A stretch of 64,000 nt of DNA, taken from Sutcliffiella cohnii. GTDB lineage: Bacteria; Bacillota; Bacilli; Bacillales; Bacillaceae_I. Shown piece after piece: positions 1 to 8,516 of the stretch. The stretch lies in the NCBI RefSeq assembly GCF_002250055.1, contig NZ_CP018866.1, positions 612,501-676,500 on the forward strand. The letters run 5' to 3'. Positions within the stretch are counted from its first letter, which is position 1. Every line of letters begins with the position of its first letter. Both the position numbers and the translations under genes were made by a program. The notes beneath the pieces are model-generated. The model saw only the letters and a list, made by a program, of their open reading frames with translations, made no database searches and was not told where the DNA came from.

Positions 1-448
<448 letters not shown>

Positions 449-517
449 ATTTAAATGAACGATATGAACGATCTTGATGAAAAATATTATCTAGTTTTGA
501 GAGAACAAAAAAAACTC

Positions 518-545
518 TTGATTTTCTCATAAAATATATTATAAT
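518..545 (+). promoter_or_regulatory. Candidate sigma-A promoter between 23S and 5S
   Basis: TTGATT (518-523), a 16-bp spacer and TATAAT (540-545) lie in the A/T-rich spacer just before the 5S gene. This could give the 5S and tRNA genes a start of their own besides read-through from the rRNA operon. A match of this quality can arise by chance in A/T-rich DNA. Confidence 0.4.
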
Positions 546-566
546 AGTATTTGTCCTTAAAAAATG

Positions 567-683
567 TCTGGTAATGATGGCGAAGAGGTCACACCCGTTC
601 CCATACCGAACACGGAAGTTAAGCTCTTCAGCGCCGATGGTAGTTGGGGGCTGTCCCCCTGCGAGAGTAGGACGTTGCCAGGC
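567..683 (+). rRNA. rrf: 5S ribosomal RNA
   Basis: Recognised from the highly conserved core GAAGAGGTCACACCCGTTCC and from pairing of the 5' CTGGT with the 3' GCCAGG terminus. Length of about 117 nt is normal for Bacillus 5S. It follows 23S and precedes the tRNA cluster, the usual order in Bacillus rRNA operons. Confidence 0.95.
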
Positions 684-704
684 TGAAGGATATAATTCTT
701 CTAT

Positions 705-779
705 TCCACCATAGCTCAGCGGTAGAGCATTCGGCTGTTAACCGAAGGGTCGTAGGTTCGAATCCTACTGGTGGAGCCA
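705..779 (+). tRNA. tRNA-Asn (GTT)
   Basis: Cloverleaf with anticodon loop CTGTTAA, a TTCGAAT T-loop and encoded CCA. First tRNA of the cluster, directly after 5S. Confidence 0.97.
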
Positions 780-783
780 TTAT

Positions 784-875
784 GGAGAGCTGTCCGAGTG
801 GCCGAAGGAGCACGATTGGAAATCGTGTAGACGGTTACCGCCGTCTCAAGGGTTCAAATCCCTTGCTCTCCGCCA
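784..875 (+). tRNA. tRNA-Ser (GGA)
   Basis: Class II tRNA with a long variable arm, anticodon loop TTGGAAA, acceptor GGAGAGC paired with GCTCTCC, and encoded CCA. Confidence 0.97.
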
Positions 876-896
876 TTCTTAAACTCTTACAATTAT

Positions 897-971
897 GGCC
901 CGTTGGTCAAGCGGTTAAGACACCGCCCTTTCACGGCGGTAACACGGGTTCGAATCCCGTACGGGTCACCA
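897..971 (+). tRNA. tRNA-Glu (TTC)
   Basis: Acceptor GGCCCGT pairs with ACGGGTC; anticodon loop CTTTCAC; CCA encoded. Confidence 0.97.
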
Positions 972-980
972 TTATATATT

Positions 981-1056
981 GGAGGATTAGCTCAGCTGGG
1001 AGAGCACCTGCCTTACAAGCAGGGGGTCGGCGGTTCGATCCCGTCATCCTCCACCA
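981..1056 (+). tRNA. tRNA-Val (TAC)
   Basis: Acceptor GGAGGAT pairs with ATCCTCC; anticodon loop CTTACAA; CCA encoded. Confidence 0.97.
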
Positions 1057-1078
1057 TAAATTATAAGATTAATATCGT

Positions 1079-1155
<77 letters not shown>

Positions 1156-1231
1156 GGTCCCGTGGTGTAGCGGTTAACATGCCTGCCTGTCACGCAGGAG
1201 ATCGCGGGTTCGATTCCCGTCGGGACCGCCA
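1156..1231 (+). tRNA. tRNA-Asp (GTC)
   Basis: Abuts tRNA-fMet without spacer. Acceptor GGTCCCG pairs with CGGGACC; anticodon loop CTGTCAC; CCA encoded. Confidence 0.97.
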
Positions 1232-1252
1232 TTATAAAAAATTTGAATTAAG

Positions 1253-1390
1253 TCTCGGTAGCTCAGTCGGTAGAGCAACGAGCAAAGCATCACTGAATTT
1301 ACTACGAGTTGTACTCGTCGAGAGGCTTCTTGAATAGTCTTCCTGAGACGAGGACAATGGATACGAAAAACAAAGTTTAGGCCCAACAAT
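1253..1390 (+). pseudogene. tRNA-Phe 5'-half remnant with unrelated tail
   Basis: A 25-bp word (1254-1278) is identical to the D-arm region of the intact tRNA-Phe (1400-1424). After the D-stem the sequence diverges completely: no anticodon arm, T-arm or CCA follows. The tail holds a small hairpin (ACGAGT-TGT-ACTCGT, about 1303-1317) and a GAGAC at about 1344 that could pair with the 5' GTCTC. It looks like a broken partial duplication of tRNA-Phe. I see no functional cloverleaf. Confidence 0.6.
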
Positions 1391-1397
1391 AATAAAT

Positions 1398-1473
1398 GGC
1401 TCGGTAGCTCAGTCGGTAGAGCAATGGACTGAAAATCCATGTGTCGGCGGTTCGATTCCGTCCCGAGCCACCA
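1398..1473 (+). tRNA. tRNA-Phe (GAA)
   Basis: Acceptor GGCTCGG pairs with CCGAGCC; anticodon loop CTGAAAA; CCA encoded. The upstream remnant shares its 5' half. Confidence 0.97.
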
Positions 1474-1510
1474 TTTAAATTATAAAAAGAAATAATTGCA
1501 TTTAATATAT

Positions 1511-1586
<76 letters not shown>

Positions 1587-1594
1587 TCCTTACT

Positions 1595-1678
1595 GGAGGG
1601 GTAGCGAAGTGGCTAAACGCGGCGGACTGTAAATCCGCTCCCTTGGGTTCGGCGGTTCGAATCCGTCCCCCTCCACCA
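1595..1678 (+). tRNA. tRNA-Tyr (GTA)
   Basis: Class II tRNA, 84 nt, with a variable arm; anticodon loop CTGTAAA; CCA encoded. Confidence 0.97.
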
Positions 1679-1709
1679 TTTTAAATTAAGTTGTAACAAT
1701 TCTTACTAT

Positions 1710-1783
1710 AGGGGCATAGTTTAACGGTAGAACAGAGGTCTCCAAAACCTCCGGTGTGGGTTCGATTCCTACTGCCCCTGCCA
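1710..1783 (+). tRNA. tRNA-Trp (CCA)
   Basis: Anticodon loop CTCCAAA; acceptor AGGGGCA with TGCCCCT; CCA encoded. Confidence 0.97.
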
Positions 1784-1808
1784 ATTATAAAACAAAACTT
1801 AACATTAT

Positions 1809-1885
1809 GGCGGTTGTGGCGAAGTGGTTAACGCACCAGATTGTGGCTCTGGCACTCGTGGGTTCGATTCCCATCAATCGCCCCA
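1809..1885 (+). tRNA. tRNA-His (GTG)
   Basis: Anticodon loop TTGTGGC. It carries the extra 5' G (G-1) paired with C73, the identity mark of tRNA-His. CCA encoded. Confidence 0.97.
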
Positions 1886-1900
1886 ACATTATAAAATTAT

Positions 1901-1975
1901 TGGGCTATAGCCAAGCGGTAAGGCAACGGACTTTGACTCCGTCATGCGTTGGTTCGAATCCAGCTAGCCCAGCCA
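1901..1975 (+). tRNA. tRNA-Gln (TTG)
   Basis: Anticodon loop CTTTGAC; acceptor TGGGCTA with TAGCCCA; CCA encoded. The anticodons of Asn, Asp, His and Tyr in this cluster are queuosine substrates, which ties in with queG downstream. Confidence 0.97.
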
Positions 1976-1980
1976 ATTTT

Positions 1981-2055
1981 GCGGAAGTAGTTCAGTGGTA
2001 GAACACCACCTTGCCAAGGTGGGGGTCGCGGGTTCGAATCCCGTCTTCCGCTCCA
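1981..2055 (+). tRNA. tRNA-Gly (GCC)
   Basis: Anticodon loop TTGCCAA; acceptor GCGGAAG with CTTCCGC; CCA encoded. Confidence 0.97.
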
Positions 2056-2063
2056 ATACATTA

Positions 2064-2137
<74 letters not shown>

Positions 2138-2163
2138 CTAATAAATGCCAAACAGTGTTACAA

Positions 2164-2252
2164 GCCGGGGTGGCGGAACTGGCAGACGCACAGGACTTAA
2201 AATCCTGCGGTAGGTGACTACCGTACCGGTTCGATTCCGGTCCTCGGCACCA
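2164..2252 (+). tRNA. tRNA-Leu (TAA)
   Basis: Class II tRNA with a long variable arm; anticodon loop CTTAAAA; CCA encoded. Confidence 0.97.
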
Positions 2253-2275
2253 TTTTTTATTTTAATACTGTTTAC

Positions 2276-2356
2276 GCCGGTGTGGCGGAATTGGCAGACG
2301 CGCACGACTCAAAATCGTGTTCCTTCGGAGTGTCGGTTCGAACCCGACCACCGGTA
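2276..2356 (+). tRNA. tRNA-Leu (CAA), CCA not encoded
   Basis: Class II tRNA with anticodon loop CTCAAAA. The acceptor pairs GCCGGTG with CACCGGT (a G.T first pair), followed by discriminator A and then TTA instead of CCA. It is the only member of the cluster without encoded CCA, so its 3' end must be added by the CCA-adding enzyme. Confidence 0.94.
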
Positions 2357-2376
2357 TTAATTAAGAATAGGCCAGT

Positions 2377-2450
2377 GCGGGTGTAGTTTAATGGTAAAAC
2401 CTCAGCCTTCCAAGCTGATGTCGTGGGTTCGATTCCCATCACCCGCTCCA
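2377..2450 (+). tRNA. tRNA-Gly (TCC)
   Basis: Anticodon loop CTTCCAA; acceptor GCGGGTG with CACCCGC; CCA encoded. Last tRNA before the terminator. Confidence 0.97.
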
Positions 2451-2461
2451 TACATAGTGAG

Positions 2462-2508
2462 TAACGTAGTGTTTCGTTAAACAAATTAACGATGCATTAC
2501 GTTTTTTT
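2462..2508 (+). terminator. Rho-independent terminator of the rRNA-tRNA operon
   Basis: A long imperfect hairpin (AACGTA...TCGTTA pairing with TAACGA...TTACGTT) is followed by a run of T. It closes the tRNA cluster. Confidence 0.9.
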
Positions 2509-2582
2509 GTTTACCCACTATGGATACTTTTAATCTAATATGTTAAAGAACAAAAAAAGAATTCATTAATAAAATGAATTCT

Positions 2583-3245
2583 TTATGATACTAGATTTAC
2601 TTTAAAATTCCCGCCGTTAATTTGTACAAACATAGAAGCAACACTCTCTAGCATCTTTACTGCTTCATTATTTTCAATAGATGGAAGTAAATAAACAAGT
2701 TGAATGGCATCAGTAGTTGCTTCTGAAATAGGGGATCTAGTACTATCAATGTAAGGACTTCCGAACGGGCCATTTTCGTCAGCAGTATGAAGGATTTTAT
2801 CAAGACTGATTATTCTACCGTTTAAACCAGTATAGTGATCATTTTCTTTTCCAATCATTACTGATAGCTGTCCGTTAAGTTTTGCATTATCATATAAACC
2901 AAAAGGAATTGAATACTTTAACGAAAAAAAATTATTAATGTCTACGCCAGAGTTTACAGGTTCAAGAAACTGACCTTTTTTAATCCTTCTATATAGCGCT
3001 TCGGCGGATGGGCGGTACCTACTCGGATCAGTACCAGTTTGTTTGAAAATCTTTCTCCATTCCGCTATTCCGTGAACACTTTTTAGTTCTTGATCAAGTA
3101 AATCAAAGTATATTGATTCTTGAAAAAGGCGAAATCTACCTTTAAACATTTGGGGTGTAGTGCTTATAGTTGTATTTTCATATTCAATATAACCTAACTT
3201 AAAATTTGGAATAGCTTTTTTTACTTCATTATGTATTGTAATCAT
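2583..3245 (-). CDS. B3/B4 domain (phenylalanyl-tRNA synthetase beta-like) protein
   Basis: A 220-residue soluble protein. It has the B3/B4 tRNA-binding fold pattern otherwise found inside the PheT subunit: WRKIFKQTGTDPSRYRPS near residues 63-80, then the VDINNFFSLKYSIPFGLYD stretch. Free-standing B3/B4 proteins of this type are common in Bacilli. A role in editing mischarged tRNA or in binding free amino acids has been proposed for relatives, but I cannot assign the substrate. ATG start with AAGGAAG upstream. It stands alone, converging on the tRNA cluster terminator and divergent from queG. Confidence 0.8.
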   Translation of the reverse strand: MITIHNEVKKAIPNFKLGYIEYENTTISTTPQMFKGRFRLFQESIYFDLLDQELKSVHGIAEWRKIFKQTGTDPSRYRPSAEALYRRIKKGQFLEPVNSGVDINNFFSLKYSIPFGLYDNAKLNGQLSVMIGKENDHYTGLNGRIISLDKILHTADENGPFGSPYIDSTRSPISEATTDAIQLVYLLPSIENNEAVKMLESVASMFVQINGGNFKVNLVS

Positions 3246-3332
3246 TATACCGCTTCCTTTATTTCCATGTTTATATTAGTTTACCACACATTAAATGAAT
3301 AGTTAAAAATGTTAGCAAAGGAGGTGCATACA

Positions 3333-4472
3333 TTGAATTTTACTAAATTAAAAGAAGAAATTATTCAATACAGTAAGCAAATTGGCATTGATAAAATTGG
3401 TTTTACAAGTGCAAGTCCTTTTGTTGAATTGAAGGAACGGTTGAGAGTACAGCAAGAAAATGGGTACCAATCAGGTTTTGAAGAAAGTGATATTGAAAAG
3501 CGAACGAATCCTCAGCTTTTACTCCCTCAAGCAAAATCTATTATTGCGATTGCGATTGCTTACCCATCAAAAATGAAAGATGCACCTCGTAGTACGAGGA
3601 AGGACCCACGGGGTATTTTTTGCAGGGCATCATGGGGAACAGATTATCACCTTGTACTGAGAGATCGCTTAAGTAAATTAGAAGAATTCATTAAACAAAA
3701 AGTCCCAGAAGCAACATTAAAATCAATGGTCGATACAGGTGAGCTTGCAGATCGAGCAGTTGCCGAAAGAGCAGGTATCGGGTGGAGTGGTAAAAACTGT
3801 GCCATTATTACGCCAGAATTTGGTTCCTACGTGTATTTAGGTGAAATGATTACAAATATACCATTTGATCCAGATCAATCGATTGAAGACCGTTGTGGGT
3901 CGTGTAATAAGTGTGTGGATGCTTGTCCAACCGGTGCATTAATTCAAGGAGGGCAACTCGATTCTAACAAGTGCATTGCCTTTTTAACACAGACGAAAGG
4001 CTTTTTAAAAGAAGAATATAGAACAAAACTAGGTAATCGTTTGTATGGTTGTGACACGTGCCAGACGGTATGTCCAGAAAATAAGGGGAAGGACTTTCAC
4101 CTTCATGCGGAATTAGAACCCGATCCTGAGCTAGTAAAGCCGAGATTAAAGCCTTTGTTAACAATGAGTAATCGAGAGTTTAAAGAAAAATATGGCCATA
4201 TGTCAGGTTCATGGCGAGGAAAAAAACCAATCCAACGAAATGCAATTATAGCACTAGCCCATTATCGGGATAAAACGGCTGTCCCAGTTCTCCTTGAGCT
4301 AATTGAAAATGATCCAAGACCTGTCATTAGAGGGACAGCAGCATGGGCATTAGGTAAAATTGGAGAACAATCTTCCTTACCTCGCTTAATGCACTTAATG
4401 GAGAAAGAACAAGATTCAGATGCACGAGAAGAAATGGAGAAGGGAATAGCATTATTGAAGAGTGAGAGTTAA
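3333..4472 (+). CDS. queG: Epoxyqueuosine reductase QueG
   Basis: Reduces epoxyqueuosine to queuosine in the wobble position of tRNA Asn, Asp, His and Tyr, using cobalamin and two [4Fe-4S] clusters. The ferredoxin-like motif CGSCNKCVDACP is at about residue 188, and CDTCQTVCP follows about 45 residues later. A HEAT-like region (about residues 300-379) ends the protein, as in B. subtilis QueG (YhbA). I chose the TTG at 3333 because AAAGGAGGTG ends ten bases before it. The ATG at 3309 lies upstream of that ribosome site. First gene of a yhbA-yhbB-cspR synteny block. Four substrate tRNAs are encoded just upstream. Confidence 0.95.
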   Translation: MNFTKLKEEIIQYSKQIGIDKIGFTSASPFVELKERLRVQQENGYQSGFEESDIEKRTNPQLLLPQAKSIIAIAIAYPSKMKDAPRSTRKDPRGIFCRASWGTDYHLVLRDRLSKLEEFIKQKVPEATLKSMVDTGELADRAVAERAGIGWSGKNCAIITPEFGSYVYLGEMITNIPFDPDQSIEDRCGSCNKCVDACPTGALIQGGQLDSNKCIAFLTQTKGFLKEEYRTKLGNRLYGCDTCQTVCPENKGKDFHLHAELEPDPELVKPRLKPLLTMSNREFKEKYGHMSGSWRGKKPIQRNAIIALAHYRDKTAVPVLLELIENDPRPVIRGTAAWALGKIGEQSSLPRLMHLMEKEQDSDAREEMEKGIALLKSES

Positions 4473-4494
4473 CCAATAACTCTCACTTTTTTTC
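4461..4494 (+). terminator. Terminator overlapping the queG stop codon
   Basis: AGTGAGAGTTA pairs with TAACTCTCACT and is followed by TTTTTTT. The left arm includes the queG stop codon. Confidence 0.85.
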
Positions 4495-4563
4495 TGTCTT
4501 TTTAATGAGACTACTTCTAAAAGCATACAGTGTAAAAAGAAGTTTTCTGGAGGAGTGTATACG

Positions 4564-5439
4564 ATGAATACTCAATTGAAAAGACATGTTGAAATGTTGC
4601 TTCAAAGTTATGTATATAGAAGTTCTCAAACTGGTAACTATATTATAAACGACGATACGATAAAGAATAAAAGGGAAATGCACAGAAGAAGAGGGGCAGA
4701 GATTGTCAAATGTAACGCAGAAGGGAAAATAAATAAAATTACTTCGATCGGAAACCAGAAAGAAGTCACATATCAAATTCATATTAGGTATTTAATTAAT
4801 CATAAGGATAAACTATATTTAGAAGAAGAAATGTTAAATAGAATATCTGTATGGGATGATAATGAAATAGTAACTGATAGACAAGTAATGAATAACGTAG
4901 AGCCGATTTACATGCAACCGATAGAAGAATGTGAAGAGCGGGATTATCGTTTCACTTATGATAGAATGGCTGCTGTTCAATATGCAGAAAGATGGTGGAA
5001 TAGTTACAATCCTCAGTTTAAAAAATTTGATGTTGATTGTACGAACTACGTTTCTCAATGTGTACACGCAGGTGGGGCCCCAATGGTAGGTTTTCCTAAT
5101 AAGAGTAGTGGTTGGTGGATGAAAAATAAAGCTTGGAGCTATACATGGTCTGTTGCTCACTCTTTACGCTGGTATATACCTAATGCAAAAAGTGGCATGA
5201 AAGGAAGAGAAGTAACAAGGGCAGCTGATTTAATGCCAGGAGATGTTATTTGTTATGATTTTCAAGGTGATGGGAGATTTGACCATAATACTATCGTAGT
5301 TGCCAAGGACCAAGATGGGATGCCGTTAGTAAATGCACATACACATAACAGTAGAATGAGGTATTGGGCATATGAAGACTCGTCAGCGTACACTCCAAAT
5401 ATAAAATATAAGTTCTTTCATATTATTGATCGCAATTAA
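4564..5439 (+). CDS. yhbB: Amidase-domain protein, YhbB-like
   Basis: A 291-residue protein with a C-terminal putative amidase domain (Amidase_6 type) from about residue 135. The motif VDCTNYVSQC holds the likely nucleophilic Cys and GRFDHNTIVV the likely catalytic His; NAHTHNSRMRYWAYE follows. The N-terminal 130 residues are charged and unassigned. No signal peptide is visible, so it may act in the cytoplasm or mother cell. ATG chosen at 4564, eight bases after GGAGGAG; a GTG at 4555 lies inside that ribosome site. Its position between queG and trmL matches B. subtilis yhbB. Substrate unknown. Confidence 0.82.
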   Translation: MNTQLKRHVEMLLQSYVYRSSQTGNYIINDDTIKNKREMHRRRGAEIVKCNAEGKINKITSIGNQKEVTYQIHIRYLINHKDKLYLEEEMLNRISVWDDNEIVTDRQVMNNVEPIYMQPIEECEERDYRFTYDRMAAVQYAERWWNSYNPQFKKFDVDCTNYVSQCVHAGGAPMVGFPNKSSGWWMKNKAWSYTWSVAHSLRWYIPNAKSGMKGREVTRAADLMPGDVICYDFQGDGRFDHNTIVVAKDQDGMPLVNAHTHNSRMRYWAYEDSSAYTPNIKYKFFHIIDRN

Positions 5440-5514
5440 AATATTGATTATCGAATAAATTAAATGTATTGTTTATATGTATGATTGATTTAAGTAATTT
5501 TAGAGGTGAAAAAC

Positions 5515-6006
5515 TTGGGTATACATGTAGTATTATATCAACCAGAAATTCCAGCTAACACAGGAAATATAGCTAGAACTTGTGCTGCAACAAATACAAC
5601 ACTACATTTGATTCGACCGCTTGGATTTTCAACTGACGATAAAATGTTAAAACGGGCAGGTCTTGATTATTGGGAGTTTGTAAATGTTGTTTATTATGAT
5701 TCACTTGAAGAATTGTTTGAAAAAAACAGTGATGGTGAATTCTTTTTCATTACAAAATTTGGTCAAAAACCACATACTTCCTTTGACTATAGTAATTTGG
5801 AAAAAGATTATTTCTTTGTTTTTGGAAGAGAAACAACCGGTCTTCCAAAGGAAGTTATTCAAAAGAACATAGACACTTGCTTACGTTTACCTATGACGAC
5901 AAATGTAAGGTCGTTAAACTTATCTAATACAGCAGCAATCTTAGTATACGAAGCACTAAGACAACAAGATTATCCTAACCTTTCAATTGAATATCCTGAA
6001 ATTTAA
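5515..6006 (+). CDS. trmL: tRNA (cytidine(34)-2'-O)-methyltransferase TrmL (CspR)
   Basis: SPOUT-class methyltransferase of 163 residues that methylates the ribose of wobble nucleotide 34 in tRNA-Leu. Motifs of the trefoil knot are clear: EIPANTGNIARTC near the N-terminus, FGRETTGLP in the middle, and LPMTTNVRSLNLSNTAAI near the end. The start is probably the TTG at 5515, since AGAGGTG precedes it; this gives an N-terminus like B. subtilis CspR. A GTG at 5506 is part of the ribosome site. The window itself encodes two tRNA-Leu substrates (TAA and CAA). Confidence 0.93.
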   Translation: MGIHVVLYQPEIPANTGNIARTCAATNTTLHLIRPLGFSTDDKMLKRAGLDYWEFVNVVYYDSLEELFEKNSDGEFFFITKFGQKPHTSFDYSNLEKDYFFVFGRETTGLPKEVIQKNIDTCLRLPMTTNVRSLNLSNTAAILVYEALRQQDYPNLSIEYPEI

Positions 6007-6009
6007 TGA

Positions 6010-6047
6010 AAAAACGGAGCGTAGATTTAATTCTATACTCCGTTTTC
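6010..6047 (+). terminator. Terminator after trmL
   Basis: AAAACGGAGCGTAGA pairs with TCTATACTCCGTTTT (one mismatch), giving a strong hairpin with a T-rich tail. Confidence 0.85.
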
Positions 6048-6058
6048 TATTTGTGTCT

Positions 6059-6093
6059 AAAAAAGCGCTTGTCCTAGTGAATAGGAAAGCGCC
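6059..6093 (-). terminator. Terminator of the 31-residue minus-strand gene
   Basis: On the minus strand GCGCTTTCCTA pairs with TAGGACAAGCGC and is followed by six T. It lies 13 bases past the stop codon of the small gene at 6106-6201, which supports that gene being real. Confidence 0.75.
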
Positions 6094-6105
6094 GGGGTGT
6101 TTCCA

Positions 6106-6201
6106 TTATTTAGTTTTTGCACCAGGTCTATCGTTATAACCAGCAGTGAAAATTGCTGTTAAGAACGCTAGGCATACACCTAAAATTAAAATTGTTCCCA
6201 T
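6106..6201 (-). CDS. Small single-pass membrane protein, 31 residues
   Basis: An ATG-started frame of 31 residues with GGGGGAG nine bases upstream. The product is one hydrophobic helix (TILILGVCLAFLTAIFTA, residues 3-20) and a short charged tail (YNDRPGAKTK), so a tiny membrane protein with the tail on one side. It has its own terminator and sits between trmL and prkA. I do not recognise a family. Possible roles include a respiratory-complex accessory subunit or a sporulation membrane peptide, both only guesses. Confidence 0.65.
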   Translation of the reverse strand: MGTILILGVCLAFLTAIFTAGYNDRPGAKTK

Positions 6202-6476
6202 ATGTAGCTCCCCCTTTAATAAAGTATATAAGTAAGCATACTATCCATTATTATAACTTAATAAGTAATTATTGTGAATGTAATGTATGAATAAAATTTG
6301 ACAATATTTCCTTTATTCTATTATGTACCGTATTCTTTAAACTGATTCAAAATTGTTTTTTACAATAATATGGTACTTCATAAAAAATCGTTGTTATTGT
6401 TGCTATATGTAGACAAACCTTACACTTCTGATTTTATTATTCCTCAAGAAGGTCCTTGAATAATTTTCTTTGAAAA

Positions 6477-6505
6477 GCATGTTTCAAATAATGACAGCAT
6501 ACATA
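6477..6505 (+). promoter_or_regulatory. Candidate sigma-E promoter of prkA
   Basis: GCATGTTT (6477-6484), a 13-bp spacer and CATACATA (6498-6505) resemble the mother-cell sigma-E consensus (-35 with ATA, -10 CATACANT). It ends 42 bases before the prkA start. prkA is known to be sigma-E controlled in B. subtilis, which fits. Confidence 0.6.
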
Positions 6506-6547
6506 TTATTAATCTTGCTCTTGAAGAGATAAATGGGGGAGGTCCTT

Positions 6548-8443
6548 ATGGATATTTTACGTAAAATTGAAAAGTACAGGGAAGAAGAACAGCGGCTTAA
6601 GTGGGAAGGAACCTTCGGCGAGTATTTAAAGTTAATAAAGGAACGCCCGTATATTGCACAATCGGCTCATTCAAGGGTGTACAATATGGTCAAAGATGCA
6701 GGAGTAGAAGAGGTTAATGGCAGGAAGGAATATAAATTTTTCAGTAATTCGTTATTTGGGTTAGAAGAAGCATTAGAGAGACTCGTCGAGGAGTATTTTC
6801 ATCCAGCAGCAAAGAGGCTCGATGTTAGAAAACGTATCCTTTTATTAATGGGTCCTGTAAGTGGAGGGAAATCAACTTTAGTTACAATTTTAAAAAGGGG
6901 CTTAGAACAGTATACGCTAACAGACCGTGGTGCTGTTTATGCAATTAAAGGCTGTCCGATGCATGAAGATCCTTTGCATTTAATACCGCATCATTTAAGA
7001 GAAGATTTCCATCAAGAGTATGGTATTCGTGTTGAAGGAAACTTATCACCATTAAACATGATGAGACTGGAAAAAGAGTATGGTGGAAGAATTGAAGATG
7101 TACTAGTGGAACGAATATTCTTATCGGAAAATCAACGTGTAGGTATTGGAACGTTTAGTCCGTCCGATCCAAAATCACAAGACATTGCTGATTTAACTGG
7201 AAGTATTGATTTCTCGACAATTGCAGAATTTGGTTCTGAGTCAGATCCACGGGCATATCGTTTTGATGGTGAACTGAATAAAGCAAACCGCGGTATGATG
7301 GAATTTCAGGAGATGTTAAAGTGTGATGAGAAGTTTTTATGGCATTTATTATCATTAACCCAAGAAGGAAACTTCAAAGCTGGGCGTTTTGCATTAATAA
7401 GTGCAGATGAATTAATTGTTGCTCATACGAATGAAACAGAGTATCGATCCTTTATTTCTAATAAGAAAAATGAGGCACTTCATTCACGGATTATTGTTAT
7501 GCCAGTCCCGTATAATTTAAAAGTTACACAAGAAGAGAAAATTTATGAAAAGATGATAAATGAAAGTGATGTGCGTGATGTGCATATTGCACCGCATACG
7601 TTACGGGTAGCAGCAATGTTCACAATTTTAACAAGGTTAAAAGAGCCAAAGCGTGGCGACATTGACTTATTAAAGAAAATGAGATTATACGATGGTGAGC
7701 AAGTAGAAGGCTTTAACTCAGTGGACGTGGAAGAATTGAAGAAAGAATACAACGATGAGGGAATGAGCGGAATCGATCCTCGATATGTTATAAACCGCAT
7801 ATCTTCCACTATTATTCGAAAAGAAGTACCTTCCATTAATGCATTAGATGTTTTACGCTCATTAAAAGAAGGGTTGGATCAACATCCATCTATTTCGAAT
7901 GAAGATAGAGAAAGGTATTTGAACTTTATTTCAGTAGCAAGAAAAGAATATGATAACATTGCGAAAAAAGAAGTTCAAAAAGCATTTGTTTATTCATATG
8001 AAGAATCTGCTAAAACATTAATGGATAACTATTTAGACAATGTGGAGGCATATTGTAATAGAGTTAAACTACGTGATCCACTTACTGGTGAAGAAATGAA
8101 TCCAGATGAAAAGTTAATGAGGTCAATTGAGGAGCAAATCGGTATTTCTGAAAATGCAAAAAAAGCATTTCGTGAGGAAATATTAATTCGTATTTCCGCT
8201 TATGCGCGAAAAGGGAAGCGATTTGATTATAATTCCCATGAACGACTACGAGAAGCAATCCAGAAGAAGCTATTCGCCGATTTAAAAGATGTGGTGAAAA
8301 TAACGACATCCTCTAAAACACCGGATGAAACGCAGTTGAAGAAAATAAATGAGGTAGTTGCAAGGCTTATCGATGAGCATGGATATAATTCAACATCAGC
8401 GAATGAATTACTTCGTTACGTAGGAAGTTTATTAAATAGATAA
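6548..8443 (+). CDS. prkA: PrkA, AAA+ sporulation protein (serine kinase-like)
   Basis: A 631-residue cytoplasmic protein, the same length as B. subtilis PrkA. The N-terminal AAA+ domain has a Walker A motif GPVSGGKST at about residues 101-109. The C-terminal part (about 390-631) is the PrkA-specific kinase-like region. It was first described as a serine protein kinase; later work on B. subtilis argues for an ATP-dependent protease activity that promotes sporulation. I chose ATG 6548 because GGGGGAGGT sits just before it; the ATG at 6533 precedes that ribosome site. In many bacteria prkA travels with yhbH (here at 10791) and spoVR. Confidence 0.95.
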   Translation: MDILRKIEKYREEEQRLKWEGTFGEYLKLIKERPYIAQSAHSRVYNMVKDAGVEEVNGRKEYKFFSNSLFGLEEALERLVEEYFHPAAKRLDVRKRILLLMGPVSGGKSTLVTILKRGLEQYTLTDRGAVYAIKGCPMHEDPLHLIPHHLREDFHQEYGIRVEGNLSPLNMMRLEKEYGGRIEDVLVERIFLSENQRVGIGTFSPSDPKSQDIADLTGSIDFSTIAEFGSESDPRAYRFDGELNKANRGMMEFQEMLKCDEKFLWHLLSLTQEGNFKAGRFALISADELIVAHTNETEYRSFISNKKNEALHSRIIVMPVPYNLKVTQEEKIYEKMINESDVRDVHIAPHTLRVAAMFTILTRLKEPKRGDIDLLKKMRLYDGEQVEGFNSVDVEELKKEYNDEGMSGIDPRYVINRISSTIIRKEVPSINALDVLRSLKEGLDQHPSISNEDRERYLNFISVARKEYDNIAKKEVQKAFVYSYEESAKTLMDNYLDNVEAYCNRVKLRDPLTGEEMNPDEKLMRSIEEQIGISENAKKAFREEILIRISAYARKGKRFDYNSHERLREAIQKKLFADLKDVVKITTSSKTPDETQLKKINEVVARLIDEHGYNSTSANELLRYVGSLLNR

Positions 8444-8450
8444 AAAAATT

Positions 8451-8499
8451 AGAGAGTACCTTATGAGCTATTCATTAGCTTTTACGGGTACTCTCTTTT
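8451..8499. terminator. Terminator between prkA and the convergent symporter gene
   Basis: AGAGAGTACC pairs with GGGTACTCTCT around a long loop and is followed by TTTT. It lies in the 73-bp convergent gap and may serve both strands. Confidence 0.75.
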
Positions 8500-8516
8500 G
8501 TTATAAAATATATTAC

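Noticed and set aside
1253..1473. A tRNA-Phe gene interrupted by an intron
   Set aside because: The second copy is a complete tRNA-Phe starting from its own 5' end, and the first copy breaks off after the D-stem, so this is duplication and not splicing. The tail is too short for a group I intron.
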